A stretch of 64,000 nt of DNA, from contig JAFTYE010000003.1 of NCBI GenBank assembly GCA_017464805.1, forward strand, positions 74,259-138,258. Reading direction: 5' to 3'. Shown here in pieces: positions 45,360 to 55,125 of this stretch. Position 1 is the stretch's first letter; the number at the start of each line of letters is the position of its first letter. The notes beneath the pieces were generated by a model. It saw nothing but the letters and a program-made list of their open reading frames with translations, was not told the DNA's origin and searched no databases. This DNA is from Clostridia bacterium. Lineage in GTDB: Bacteria; Bacillota; Clostridia; Oscillospirales; CAG-272. The position numbers were made by a program, and so were the translations under genes.

Positions 45360-45455
45360 AAAAACCTCCAAAAGTGTCGGAATTTTACATACTATTTTAT
45401 TCTACCATAATTCCCGCTTTTTGTCAACCTCATGCGTTTACTTCGCCGCTCCCCC

Positions 45456-45483
45456 TTGACGGAAGGAAATTTTCGTGTATAAT
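45456..45483 (+). promoter_or_regulatory. Promoter of ribF-prmA-rsmE
   Basis: TTGACG (45456) and TATAAT (45478), spacer 16. Confidence 0.75.
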
Positions 45484-45519
45484 ATATGTAATGTTGAAAT
45501 CGAAGAAGGAGGGCGAAGA

Positions 45520-46440
45520 ATGGAGACCGTTCGCGTCCGCGGCACAGCGGTGCCGCACTCGGCAGAGAAGACCGTGCTTGCCCTCGGTTTTTTTGACGGT
45601 GTCCATGCGGGGCATTCCGCCCTACTTGCACGCGTGCGAGAGGAAGCGGCCCGTCTTGGTGCCATCCCCGCTGTTTGCAGCTTTTCGCAGGGCTCGGGCA
45701 TCAAGGAGGATGCCCCCCGCTTGACAAGTGAAAGCGATCGCCTTGCCGCCCTTTCCGAGGCGAGCATGGCGCGCGTGTATCTCTTGGATTTTGCCGCCGT
45801 GCGGGATATGTCCTGCGAGGATTTTTGCACGGATATTCTTGTCCGCAGTATGAATGCCGCGGCGGTGGTCTGCGGCTTTAACTTCCGCTTTGGCCGCGGC
45901 GGCACAGGGGATACCGAAACGCTCACCCGCCTGCTTGCGCCGCACGGCGTGACTGCTGTGATCCTGCCTCCCGTGACGCATGGAGAGGGGGCGATCAGCT
46001 CCAGCGTTATCCGCGTTGCCGTGGAGGCGGGGGATATGGAGAGGGCAAGAGAGCTTCTCGGTCGTCCCTTTACCCTGACGGGCGAGGTCATGCACGGCAA
46101 ATCGCTTGGCCACCGTATCGGTTTCCCCACGGCCAATCTGGCCGTGGCGGCCGATTCGCTTTTGCCTGCGCGCGGTGTGTATGCGGTTCGTGCCGAGGCG
46201 GGCGGGAAGGAATATAACGGCGTTGCCAACGTTGGCGTGCGCCCGACCGTGGAACAAAACGCCCCTGTGAACTGCGAGGTGCATCTTTTCGGCGGTGAGG
46301 TGGGCGACCTCTACGGCAAGCCCATATCCGTGCGGTTTTACAAGCACCTGCGCGGCGAAATGAAATTTGAAAGCATAGATGCCCTGTGCGCGCAGATCGC
46401 ACGGGACGAAGCACAAGCAAAGGAGTATTTTCATGGGTGA
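45520..46440 (+). CDS. ribF: Bifunctional riboflavin kinase/FAD synthetase
   Basis: 306 residues. N-terminal FMN adenylyltransferase domain with LGFFDGVHAGH near residue 22 and CGFNFRFGRGGTGD; C-terminal riboflavin kinase with GEVMHGKSLGHRIGFPTANL and NVGVRPT. Converts riboflavin to FMN and FAD. AAGGAGGG before the ATG. Overlaps prmA by eight bases. Confidence 0.95.
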   Translation: METVRVRGTAVPHSAEKTVLALGFFDGVHAGHSALLARVREEAARLGAIPAVCSFSQGSGIKEDAPRLTSESDRLAALSEASMARVYLLDFAAVRDMSCEDFCTDILVRSMNAAAVVCGFNFRFGRGGTGDTETLTRLLAPHGVTAVILPPVTHGEGAISSSVIRVAVEAGDMERARELLGRPFTLTGEVMHGKSLGHRIGFPTANLAVAADSLLPARGVYAVRAEAGGKEYNGVANVGVRPTVEQNAPVNCEVHLFGGEVGDLYGKPISVRFYKHLRGEMKFESIDALCAQIARDEAQAKEYFHG

Positions 46441-47347
46441 ATGGACAAAATTGAGCGTGCGCGGCCGCACCGAGGAGCTGGAAGCCATTGCCGCCGTGAT
46501 GAGCATGCTGGATAACGGCCTGATGATTGAGGATTACAGCGACGTGTCGCTGGATGGCGTATACGGCGACCTTATCGACGAAAGCATTCTGAACGCCGAC
46601 CGCGCTCACGGCGCGGTATCCCTGTTCGTGCCGGCGGAAAAGAGTCTTTCCGAGTACGTGTCCTTTCTGCGCGAGCGCTTCGGTGCGCTCGGCATGGATG
46701 TGAAGATTGAAACCGAAGGCCTTCGTGAGGAGGATTGGGCCGAGGCGTGGAAGCAATACTACAAGCCCATTCCGCTCGGCCGTGTGACGGTCGTGCCTGC
46801 CTGGCAGGACTATACCCCCGCTAAAGGCGAGGCCATCATCCGCATGGATCCCGGCATGGCGTTCGGAACGGGCACGCACGAAACCACGCGCCTCGTTATG
46901 CGCTTTTTGCAGGATGTGATCAAGGGCGGAGAGCGTGTGCTGGACCTTGGCTGCGGCAGCGGCATTCTGTCCCTCTGCGCGTCCAAACTGGGTGCGTCCT
47001 TCTGCGCCGCCTACGACATTGATCCCGTCGCCGTGCGTGTGGCGGAGGAGAATATCCGCGCCGACGGTGCGGAGAACATTGTCTGCGGTGTGTCCGACCT
47101 GCTTCGCTCGGTGGATGCTTCGGGCGGCAAGTATGACTTTGTTGTCGCCAATATCGTCGCAGACGTGATCATCCGTCTGCTGCCCGACGTGGGCGCGTAT
47201 ATGACCGAAAACGGCCGTATGATCGTGTCGGGCATCATCGGCCCGCGCGCGGAAGAGGTGCGTGTCGCTATTGCCGCAAACGACTTCCGTGTTGTAGAGG
47301 AGCGTCAGGAAAACGATTGGCTTGCCATCCTCATCGAGAAACAGTAA
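46433..47347 (+). CDS. prmA: Ribosomal protein L11 methyltransferase
   Basis: 304 residues. An N-terminal substrate domain precedes the signature DPGMAFGTGTHETT near residue 142, SAM-binding VLDLGCGSGIL, and VANIVADVIIRL. Methylates L11 on the ribosome. AAAGGAG lies in the end of ribF. Confidence 0.95.
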   Translation: MGEWTKLSVRGRTEELEAIAAVMSMLDNGLMIEDYSDVSLDGVYGDLIDESILNADRAHGAVSLFVPAEKSLSEYVSFLRERFGALGMDVKIETEGLREEDWAEAWKQYYKPIPLGRVTVVPAWQDYTPAKGEAIIRMDPGMAFGTGTHETTRLVMRFLQDVIKGGERVLDLGCGSGILSLCASKLGASFCAAYDIDPVAVRVAEENIRADGAENIVCGVSDLLRSVDASGGKYDFVVANIVADVIIRLLPDVGAYMTENGRMIVSGIIGPRAEEVRVAIAANDFRVVEERQENDWLAILIEKQ

Positions 47348-47357
47348 GGAGAGTCCT

Positions 47358-48101
47358 ATGCCCCGATTTTTCGTAAGCCCCGAGGCACTTGCGGAGGATA
47401 CCGTCACCCTTACGGGTGAGGATTGCCGCCATATTGCCCTTTCGCTCCGGATGGCGGTGGGGGATACCGTGACCCTGTCGGACGGAGAGGGCAGGGAGGC
47501 TCTTTGCCGCCTGTGCCGTATCACCACCGATTGCGTGGAGGTCGAAGTTCTCTCGCGCGCGGAAGGAAACGGCGAGCTGCCCGTTTCAGTGTTCCTTTAT
47601 CAGGGAATGCCCAAAGGGGATAAGTTGGAGCTGATCGTCCAAAAGGCGGTGGAGCTGGGAGCTGCCGAGATCCTGCCCTTTGAAAGCTGTCGGTGTGTTA
47701 CCCGCATCCGTGCGGAACGAACGGCCAAGCAGACCGAGCGCCTCTCTCGCGTGGCGCGTGAGGCGGCAGGCCAGTGCGGCCGCTCTCGCCTGCCCGCCGT
47801 GCGCGAGCCGCTTTCCTTTTCCGCCGCGTTGGCTGATGCCCGTGCGCGAGCTGACCTTCTCCTCTTTTGCTACGAGGCGGAGCAGGAAAAGAGTCTCAAG
47901 AAAACGCTCGAGCAGGCAAAGGCACAGGGCATCGCCCGTATCGCCCTCTTCGTGGGGAGCGAGGGCGGATTTTCGCCCGAGGAGGCCGCTGCGGCCGTGG
48001 CGGCAGGGGCCGTTTCGGTCACGCTCGGCACACGTATTTTGCGCTGTGAAACCGCGCCGATGTTCGCTCTTTCCTGTATCGTCTACACATACGAGCTCTG
48101 A
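47358..48101 (+). CDS. rsmE: 16S rRNA m3U1498 methyltransferase
   Basis: 247 residues. PUA-like N-terminus (GEDCRHIALSLRM) and a SPOUT methyltransferase with GSEGGFSPEE near residue 200 and LGTRILRCETA, forming the knot. The usual partner of prmA; AAGGAG before the ATG at 47358, eleven bases after the prmA stop. Confidence 0.95.
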   Translation: MPRFFVSPEALAEDTVTLTGEDCRHIALSLRMAVGDTVTLSDGEGREALCRLCRITTDCVEVEVLSRAEGNGELPVSVFLYQGMPKGDKLELIVQKAVELGAAEILPFESCRCVTRIRAERTAKQTERLSRVAREAAGQCGRSRLPAVREPLSFSAALADARARADLLLFCYEAEQEKSLKKTLEQAKAQGIARIALFVGSEGGFSPEEAAAAVAAGAVSVTLGTRILRCETAPMFALSCIVYTYEL

Positions 48102-48172
48102 AAAGTTTGGCAATTTTTCCAAAAAAAATGAAAATTTTTGTACATTTTTCATAATTATTTTTGATTTTCCTA

Positions 48173-48201
48173 TTGAAATGCGACAAAAAATAGGGTACAA
48201 T
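48173..48201 (+). promoter_or_regulatory. Promoter of the CdaR-like gene
   Basis: TTGAAA (48173) and TACAAT (48196), spacer 17. Confidence 0.75.
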
Positions 48202-48254
48202 AATAGGCAGTATCACCAAAAGTGTGTATTTCGACGGCAAAAGGAGCATAAGAG

Positions 48255-49340
48255 ATGCCAAACAGATTGTTTCAGGGCGTGGTCCATCAGATGCGAGATT
48301 CCATCGACCGCGTGTTCGGCGTGATCGATGAGAGCGGTGCCATCGTGGCGTGCAGCGATCCCGCACGGATCGGTGAATCGCGCGCGGGTGTGTGGGACGA
48401 GCTTGCCTATGTCAGCGATTGTACCCCCCTGTCCGGTTATACCTATCACGTTATCACGTCTGGCGGAAAGAACGAATGCATTGCCTTTGTGGAGGGTGAG
48501 GACGTTTTTGCGGCACGAATGGTATCCGTTCTCGCCGTGTCCTTCTCGAACATTAAGCACCTGTACGATGAGAAGTATGACCGCTCCTCCTTTATCAAGA
48601 ATATCATTCTCGACAACATTCTGCCGAGCGATATTTACATAAAGAGCAAGGAACTGCATTTTTCAAATGACGAGCACCGTCTTGTGTTCTTGATCAAGTT
48701 TTACAATCGCTCCGATATGCTGCCTTACGAGATGGTGCAGGGCCTGTTCCCCGATCGCACCAAGGAGTACGTGGTCAACGTCGGTGAGGACGACATCGTG
48801 CTGGTCAAGGAGGTGCCCGAGGGTTGCCGCATCGAGGAAATGGAAAAGCTGGCGGCAGAGATCGTGCAGACCCTAAACACCGAGTTTTATGCCAAGGTAT
48901 CGGTGGGTATTTCCACCGTGGTTGACAGCCTGAAGGATCTTGCCCGTGCCTATAAGGAGGCGCGCGTGGCCATCGAGGTCGGTAAGGTCTTTGATATTGA
49001 AAAGAGTATCGTCAGTTATGAAAATCTGGGAATCGGTCGTCTTGTGTATCAACTGCCCACCACCCTTTGTGACATCTTTTTGCAGGAGGTGTTCAAGAAG
49101 GGGTCGATTGAGTCGCTGGATCGCGAGACCCTGATGACCGTTCAAGCCTTCTTTGAAAACAATCTGAACGTGTCCGAGACCTCCCGCAAGCTCTTTATCC
49201 ACCGTAACACTCTCGTTTACCGTCTGGAAAAGATCCGTAAGCTGACGGGGCTTGACCTTCGTGAATTTGAGCATGCCATCACATTTAAGGTTGCTTTGAT
49301 GGTCAAAAAGTACCTGACCAGCAAGCCCGTCAAGTTTTAA
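48255..49340 (+). CDS. CdaR/PucR-type helix-turn-helix regulator
   Basis: 361 residues. The C-terminal PucR HTH is clear (FFENNLNVSETSRKLFIHRN, then TLVYRLEKIRKLTGLDLREF, residues ~300-345); a GGDEF-like central region and a short N-terminal sensing part come before. Family members respond to sugar diacids or purines, but Clostridia copies like this, near S41 protease and greA, have no assigned inducer. AAAGGAG before the ATG. Confidence 0.88.
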   Translation: MPNRLFQGVVHQMRDSIDRVFGVIDESGAIVACSDPARIGESRAGVWDELAYVSDCTPLSGYTYHVITSGGKNECIAFVEGEDVFAARMVSVLAVSFSNIKHLYDEKYDRSSFIKNIILDNILPSDIYIKSKELHFSNDEHRLVFLIKFYNRSDMLPYEMVQGLFPDRTKEYVVNVGEDDIVLVKEVPEGCRIEEMEKLAAEIVQTLNTEFYAKVSVGISTVVDSLKDLARAYKEARVAIEVGKVFDIEKSIVSYENLGIGRLVYQLPTTLCDIFLQEVFKKGSIESLDRETLMTVQAFFENNLNVSETSRKLFIHRNTLVYRLEKIRKLTGLDLREFEHAITFKVALMVKKYLTSKPVKF

Positions 49341-49341
49341 C

Positions 49342-49375
49342 ACACCCCGACAAGGCCTCCCCTTGCCGGGGGTGT
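49342..49375 (+). terminator. Hairpin after the CdaR-like gene
   Basis: ACACCCCG and CGGGGGTGT with inner pairing; it lacks a T run, so termination is uncertain. Confidence 0.4.
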
Positions 49376-49426
49376 CTGTCGTATAGCCGAGTCCTTTTTC
49401 CTCGGTTATGTCGTAGGAGAAACCGT

Positions 49427-50920
49427 ATGCAGAATAAGCAAGTTCCCCTTGGACGCACGATCCTTTGCGTCGTCCTATGCGCGGCCTTTGCCGCCTTCAC
49501 GACCTTTCAATTTGCCTACTACGCATCCTACGCGGACTACCGCTCCGAGCTGTCGGAGCACGCCGCGTCCATGACCGATACGCTCTATCTCAATCAACAG
49601 CAACAGCAGCAGATTGCCGATCTGCAGGCGTCGCTGGAGGCCCACGTGCGCGTGGCCGAGAATCTCGCACAGAACATGGCAAATCTCACCGGCAATCCGG
49701 AGGGCGGCTCGGTAAAGGACTGTTTGCGCTACCTTGTTCGCTCCTATCTTGCCCGTTGCCATGTCGTCACGGGCGTGCCCGCCGAGCATTTGGACGAGGA
49801 AGTGGATGCCTACATGGCCGAATATGCCGATGACTTCCTTTCCATTGTGGAGCGTCTTTTGTTCGTCGATTATCTCTACCGCACCCACTACCTCGGCGAT
49901 GCCCCGAATGCCGAGGATATGCAGGAGGCGGTCCTTGAGGGCTATATCGCCGCGGCCGGCGACGTGTACGCACACTATTATACCCCGGAGGAATACGAGG
50001 CCTACCGTAACCGCCTGCAATCCGTTTTGTGCGGCATCGGCATCGTCACGACCTCCTCCGACGACGGCAAGGAGATCTTGGTGCTGCATGTGCACTCCCA
50101 CTCTCCTGCCAAGGAGGCAGGCATCGAGGCGGGTGACCGCATCGTTGCCGTAGACGGCAAGACCGTTGCGGAAACCGGATACGAGGCAGCCATTTCGTCC
50201 ATCTCGGGCGAGGAGGGAAGCTCCGTCACCGTCAAGCTGATACGGTCCTTCCGCGAAGAGACCTACACCATCACGCGGGAAAAGGTTAATTCGGATGCCG
50301 TCATCTGCCGCTCTTACAAGGAAAATGGCAAGAAGATCGGGTATATTCGTCTGCTCACCTTCTCCTCCGATCTGCCCCGCCAGCTGAAGGAGGCCTACGC
50401 TATTCTGGAAAAGGAGGGCGTGGAGGCACTTGTCTTCGACGTGCGGGACAATACGGGCGGACTGCTGTCTGCCATCATCGAGGTGCTGGACTTCATTTTG
50501 CCGAAGGGTACACCGCTTGTTAGCTATGAGTACAAAAATCCCTATACCCAAAAAGAGGTACAGTATGCCGAGAGCGAGCATACGATAGACCTGCCGATGT
50601 ACGTCCTGCAAAACGGCAAGACCGCCTCGGCGGCCGAGTTGTTCTGTGCCGCGATGGGCGATCACGCGACTTTGATTGGGGAGACCACCTACGGCAAGGG
50701 CAAGATGCAGACCGGCTTCCGTCTGGAGGACGGCTCTTATATCACCGTGACCGTAGCGCGCTATAACTCGCCCGCGATTGAGAATTACGACGGGGTCGGC
50801 GTCCCCGCCGAGGTGGAGAAGAACCCCACCGGACGATACGCCGATATGCTGATTTACCTGCTGCCCGAGAATGAGGACACGCCCCTGAAGACGGCCCTTT
50901 CGATGGCAGGATCTAAATAA
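49427..50920 (+). CDS. S41 family C-terminal processing protease
   Basis: 497 residues. One N-terminal membrane anchor (residues ~10-32), a coiled Gln-rich stretch (QQQQQQIADLQASLEAHVR), a PDZ domain (residues ~215-285; SPAKEAGIEAGDRIVAVDGKT) and a CtpA peptidase domain with the catalytic Ser in NGKTASAAELF and Lys in YGKGKMQ. Acts outside the membrane on protein C-termini. GGAG upstream of the ATG. Confidence 0.92.
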   Translation: MQNKQVPLGRTILCVVLCAAFAAFTTFQFAYYASYADYRSELSEHAASMTDTLYLNQQQQQQIADLQASLEAHVRVAENLAQNMANLTGNPEGGSVKDCLRYLVRSYLARCHVVTGVPAEHLDEEVDAYMAEYADDFLSIVERLLFVDYLYRTHYLGDAPNAEDMQEAVLEGYIAAAGDVYAHYYTPEEYEAYRNRLQSVLCGIGIVTTSSDDGKEILVLHVHSHSPAKEAGIEAGDRIVAVDGKTVAETGYEAAISSISGEEGSSVTVKLIRSFREETYTITREKVNSDAVICRSYKENGKKIGYIRLLTFSSDLPRQLKEAYAILEKEGVEALVFDVRDNTGGLLSAIIEVLDFILPKGTPLVSYEYKNPYTQKEVQYAESEHTIDLPMYVLQNGKTASAAELFCAAMGDHATLIGETTYGKGKMQTGFRLEDGSYITVTVARYNSPAIENYDGVGVPAEVEKNPTGRYADMLIYLLPENEDTPLKTALSMAGSK

Positions 50921-50949
50921 TTTTTTCTGAAACAAGGGAGACCATCACC

Positions 50950-51423
50950 ATGCCTGAAACGAAGAACTACACCCCCGCGGAATTTGCCGAGCTGCAGAAG
51001 GAGCTGGAGCTTTACAAGGTAAAGCGCGAGGAAAACAAAAAGGATATCTCCACCGCCCGTAGCTTCGGCGACCTTTCCGAGAACAGCGAATATGATGAGG
51101 CAAAGCTGGAGCAGGGAAAAATCGCCGCCCGCATCGCCCAGCTGGAGGACATGATCGCAAACGCGCACGTGCTGGACGAGAGCGAACTGGATGCCGACAC
51201 CGTCAACGTCGGTTCTACCGTGGAGGTCCTGCGTGTGGAGACCGGCAAGACCGTTACCTATCAGCTGGTCGGCTCCTTCGGTGCAGACCCTTTGAACGGC
51301 AAGATCTCGGACGAGTCCCCCATCGGTGCAGCCCTGAAGGGTACGCGCGTGGGTGCGGTCGTTGAGGTCGTTGCCCCCAATGGCAACACCTTCCACCTGG
51401 AAGTAAAGAGCATCACCCGATAA
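50950..51423 (+). CDS. greA: Transcription elongation factor GreA
   Basis: 157 residues, standard length. The N-terminal coiled coil carries the acidic tip (ARSFGDLSENSEYDEAKLEQ), and the C-terminal FKBP-like domain ends GNTFHLEVKSI. It helps stalled RNA polymerase cleave its transcript. It sits 16 bases before lysS, a common pairing in Firmicutes. Confidence 0.96.
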   Translation: MPETKNYTPAEFAELQKELELYKVKREENKKDISTARSFGDLSENSEYDEAKLEQGKIAARIAQLEDMIANAHVLDESELDADTVNVGSTVEVLRVETGKTVTYQLVGSFGADPLNGKISDESPIGAALKGTRVGAVVEVVAPNGNTFHLEVKSITR

Positions 51424-51438
51424 GGGGAGGAAAAGACA

Positions 51439-52947
51439 ATGCAGGAACATAACGAGAACAATCAGACCCAAGCGATCTCCTCGACAAGCGAGCTGGCCGT
51501 TCGCCGCGAGAAGCTCGCCACCTTGATCGAAAACGGTCAGAACCCCTATGAGATCACCAAGTATGACGTCACCGCCGACAGCGAAAGCCTAAAGGCAAGT
51601 TATGTGGACACCGAAAATCCCGAGGAGGGGACGCTTGTGCGCCTCGGTGGCCGTATGGTTTCCCGCCGCGTCATGGGCAAGGCATCCTTTGCCCACCTGC
51701 TCGACCGCAGCGGCAAGATGCAGCTCTACGTCCGCCGCGACGAGGTCGGCGAAGAGGATTATGCTGCCTTCAAAAAGTGGGATATCGGCGACATCATCGG
51801 TGTCGAGGGCTACGTATTCCGCACCCAGACGGGCGAGGTGTCCTTGCACGCCAAGGCGATCAAGCTGCTGTCCAAGTCCCTGTTGCCCCTACCCGAGAAG
51901 TTCCACGGTCTCACCGATACCGATCTGCGTTACCGTCAGCGGTACGTGGATCTGATCGTCAACCCCGAGGTCAAGGACACCTTTGTCAAACGCTCGCAGA
52001 TCATGCGTGAGATCCGCGCGTATCTCGATGAAAAGGGCTTCCTTGAGGTGGACACGCCCATCCTCACGCCCTGTGAGATCGGCTCCAACGCCCGACCCTT
52101 CATCACCCACCACAATACCCTGGACATGGACATGTACCTGCGCATCGAGACCGAGCTGTACCTGAAGCGTCTGATCGTCGGCGGTCTTGATCGCGTGTAC
52201 GAGGTCGGCCGTATCTTCCGTAACGAGGGTATGGACACCAAGCACAACCCCGAATTTACGACGGTGGAGCTTTACCAGGCCTTTACCGATTACCACGGCA
52301 TGATGGATCTGGTCGAGGAGCTGAACATCCGTCTCTGCGACCGCATCTGCGGCACGCGCAAAATCACCTACCAGGGCAAGGAAATCGACATGGGCCACTG
52401 GGAACGCCTAACCATGGCAGAGGCCGTCAAGCGTTATGCGGGCGTGGACTACTACGACTGGCAGAGTGACGAGGATGCCCGCCTCGTGGCAAAGGAAAAG
52501 CACGTGGAGGTGCCCGCCGATGCTACCAAGGGTACGGTGCTGATCGAGCTTTTCGATGCCTACGTGGAGGAAAACCTCATCCAGCCCACCTTTATCTACG
52601 ACTATCCCGTGGAGAACAGCCCGCTTGCCAAGCGCAAGCCGAGCGAGCCCGCCTTCACCGAGCGCTTTGAGTACTTCATCAACGCCACCGAGTTCGGCAA
52701 CGCCTTCTCGGAGCTTAACGACCCCATCGACCAGCGCGAACGCTTTGAAAAGCAGGTAGCCGCCAAGCGCGCCGCCGAGCCGAATTGCCGCGCCGAGGTC
52801 GATTACGACTACGTCACCGCGCTGGAATACGGCATGCCGCCCACAGGCGGCCTGGGCTTCGGCATTGACCGTCTGGTCATGCTGCTGACCGACAGCGCGT
52901 CCATCCGCGACGTGCTTTTGTTCCCCACCATGAAGCCTGTGGATTGA
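51439..52947 (+). CDS. lysS: Lysyl-tRNA synthetase, class II
   Basis: 502 residues. OB-fold anticodon-binding domain (residues ~60-150), then class II motifs: motif 1 FLEVDTPILTP, motif 2 EVGRIFRNEGMDTKHNPEFT, and motif 3 GGLGFGIDRLVMLLT. GGAGG precedes the ATG. Confidence 0.98.
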   Translation: MQEHNENNQTQAISSTSELAVRREKLATLIENGQNPYEITKYDVTADSESLKASYVDTENPEEGTLVRLGGRMVSRRVMGKASFAHLLDRSGKMQLYVRRDEVGEEDYAAFKKWDIGDIIGVEGYVFRTQTGEVSLHAKAIKLLSKSLLPLPEKFHGLTDTDLRYRQRYVDLIVNPEVKDTFVKRSQIMREIRAYLDEKGFLEVDTPILTPCEIGSNARPFITHHNTLDMDMYLRIETELYLKRLIVGGLDRVYEVGRIFRNEGMDTKHNPEFTTVELYQAFTDYHGMMDLVEELNIRLCDRICGTRKITYQGKEIDMGHWERLTMAEAVKRYAGVDYYDWQSDEDARLVAKEKHVEVPADATKGTVLIELFDAYVEENLIQPTFIYDYPVENSPLAKRKPSEPAFTERFEYFINATEFGNAFSELNDPIDQRERFEKQVAAKRAAEPNCRAEVDYDYVTALEYGMPPTGGLGFGIDRLVMLLTDSASIRDVLLFPTMKPVD

Positions 52948-53053
52948 TTTCGGTTCTTTTGCCCGTTGCCTGAAACGCTTTGATTGCTTGCATCTTTGTT
53001 GCTTTCGGTCTGTTGGCGCAACGGTATCCTCTGTTGTGAAAGGAAAGAAAACC

Positions 53054-54196
53054 ATGACCACACCCATCAATGAACTGCAAAAAATTGCCGAAAAGTTTGA
53101 TATTCAAGGGAAGATCATCACCATTAAACAGATCAATAAGGGATATATCAACCGCACCTACAAGGTGGAGACCAAGTCCGAGGCGGGGCACGTTCACAAG
53201 TATATTTTGCAACGAATCAATACCAATGTGTTCCCGGATGTGGATGCCTTGATGAGCAATTTTACGTTGACGACCCAACATTTGCACAATCGGCTCGTTT
53301 TGCCCTGCTATCATAAGCGTGGCACCGTTCAGACCCACCGCCCCACCAAGGACGGCAGCTTGTTTTTCCACGACTGCTCCGGCTGCTGGCGTCTTCTGAC
53401 TTATTTTGATCACGTCTATTCCATGGACATTCCCGACAGCCCGGAGTCCTTTTATCACGCGGGCGTTTCCTTCGGCAAATTCGTCAAGGAGATGTCGGAT
53501 GTGGATATAAACGAGATCAAGGAAGTGATTCCGAATTTCCATAACACCAAAAGCCGCTACCGTGATCTGGAGGCCGCGATCGAACGCGACCCCAAGAAGC
53601 GGGTTAAGGAGGTGACGCGCGAGATTGAGTTTATCCGCGCCCGCGCTGATAAATTCGGCCTGATCAGCGATGCCCTCGAAAGCGGCAAGATCCCCACGCG
53701 CATCTGCCACAACGACTGCAACCTCAACAACATTCTCTTTGATACGGACACCCACCTGCCGGTCGCCATCATCGACCTGGACACCGTCATGCCATCCTCT
53801 CCGCTGTACGACTTCGGTGACAGCATGCGCATCGGCACCAACACCGCCAAGGACGATGAAAAGGACCTTTCCAAAGTGTCCTGCGACCTCGGCCTGTATG
53901 AGCAGTATGCCCGCGGTTATTTGGAAGCCTGCGGCGACGTGCTGACAAAGGAGGAGCTGGAGCTGCTTCCGTATGCCTCCCTCATCATCACCTCGGAGGA
54001 CGGTATCCGCTTCCTCATGGACCATATTAACGGCGATACATATTATCACATCTACTACCCCGGCCAGAACCTGGATCGCTCGCGCACCCAGCTGAAGTTG
54101 GTGGAGGATATGGAAAATAAATTGCCCGAGATCAAGCAGATCCTTAAACAGATCTATGCGGATCTGGGGCTTTGTGCCCAGATCGCTTTAGTCTGA
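53054..54196 (+). CDS. nahK: N-acetylhexosamine 1-kinase (NahK-like)
   Basis: 380 residues. Aminoglycoside-phosphotransferase fold with the catalytic [14 protein letters not shown] near residue 220 and the metal-binding [20 protein letters not shown]. I recall bifidobacterial NahK having matching blocks ([56 protein letters not shown]), so the assignment is specific. NahK phosphorylates GlcNAc or GalNAc at C1 in galacto-N-biose/lacto-N-biose salvage. The next gene is a nucleotidyltransferase that could use the product. AAAGGAAAG before the ATG. Confidence 0.88.
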   Translation: [380 protein letters not shown]

Positions 54197-54224
54197 CTGT
54201 TGATAAAGAAATTGGAGTATGAAT

Positions 54225-54980
54225 ATGAAAGCTATCAGAGCAATCGTACCGGCGGCCGGAAAGGGTAGCCGCTTGCAAAAGATCAGCGGTGACCTTCCCA
54301 AGGCCATGTTTTCCGTCGGCGACAGACCCATGCTCGAGATCGTTCTCGAAAACATTTCGTTCATCGAGGACAAGGACATTTGCATCGTCGTCGGTTGCGG
54401 CAAGGAAAAGATCCTTTCTTATTTCGGTGACCGCTACTGCTACGTCGAGCAAAAGCAGCAGCTGGGAACGGGACATGCCGTGATGGCGTGCGCCGACGAG
54501 TTCCGTGACTTCGACGGCAGCGTGCTGATCACCTTCGGGGATATGCCCCTGTTCCGCCGTGAGGAGCTTGCCGAAATGTGCCGCCTGCATGAGGAAAACG
54601 GCGCAGACTGCACCCTTATGACCGCCGAAAATCCGAGCCTTACCATGTGGGCGCGCGTTCTGCGCGACGAAAACGGCCGCTTTGCGCGGATCGTGGAGGG
54701 CAAGGACTGTACCCCCGAGCAGGCCAAGATCAAGGAGCTTTTCTCGGGAGTCATGGTGTTCAACAGCCGCGCTCTCTTTGAGATCCTGCCCCATCTCGGC
54801 TGCGCCAACGTGCAAAAGGAATACTACGTTACCGAGGTGCCCGAGCTGATGGTCGCGCGCGGTATGAAGGTCGATACATACTTCACCAAGGATGGCGACG
54901 ATCTGCGCGGCGTCAACACCCCCGAGGATCTTGCCGTTTGTGAGCGCATCCTCAAAGAACGCACGGCCGTCCTCGTGTAA
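54225..54980 (+). CDS. Sugar-1-phosphate nucleotidyltransferase (GlmU N-terminal-like)
   Basis: 251 residues, only the pyrophosphorylase half of a GlmU-type protein. Signature AIVPAAGKGSRLQKISGDLPK, then QQLGTGHAVMACADE and TFGDMPLF. The left-handed beta-helix acetyltransferase domain is absent. It should convert GlcNAc-1-P or GalNAc-1-P plus UTP to the UDP sugar. The ATG at 54225 fits TTGGAG at seven bases better than the in-frame ATG at 54219. It follows nahK by 28 bases. Confidence 0.9.
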   Translation: MKAIRAIVPAAGKGSRLQKISGDLPKAMFSVGDRPMLEIVLENISFIEDKDICIVVGCGKEKILSYFGDRYCYVEQKQQLGTGHAVMACADEFRDFDGSVLITFGDMPLFRREELAEMCRLHEENGADCTLMTAENPSLTMWARVLRDENGRFARIVEGKDCTPEQAKIKELFSGVMVFNSRALFEILPHLGCANVQKEYYVTEVPELMVARGMKVDTYFTKDGDDLRGVNTPEDLAVCERILKERTAVLV

Positions 54981-54998
54981 ATGCAAAAAAACAAAGCA

Positions 54999-55028
54999 AA
55001 TCCCCCTGCCTCGGCAGGGGGATTTTTG
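54999..55028 (+). terminator. Terminator after the nahK operon
   Basis: AAATCCCCCTGCC and GGCAGGGGGATTT with a two-base loop and T5. Confidence 0.85.
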
Positions 55029-55125
55029 CCCCCTCCCGAGGGGGGTGGATGCCCGCAGGGCAGACGGGGGGAGTGGATCGGGCAAAGCAAACGCCCTCGC
55101 CCATGCAGGCGCATGACAACCCCCT
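55029..55125. repeat. GC-rich intergenic element
   Basis: A GC-rich stretch (CCCCTCCCGAGGGGG, then CCCGCAGGGCAGACGGGG) stands out from the AT-rich spacer after it. It carries no ribosome site or convincing frame and resembles dispersed intergenic repeats; copy number in the genome is unknown. Confidence 0.4.

Noticed and set aside
49342-49375. Clear intrinsic terminator after the CdaR-like gene
   Set aside because: The hairpin lacks a T run; listed only as a low-confidence structure.
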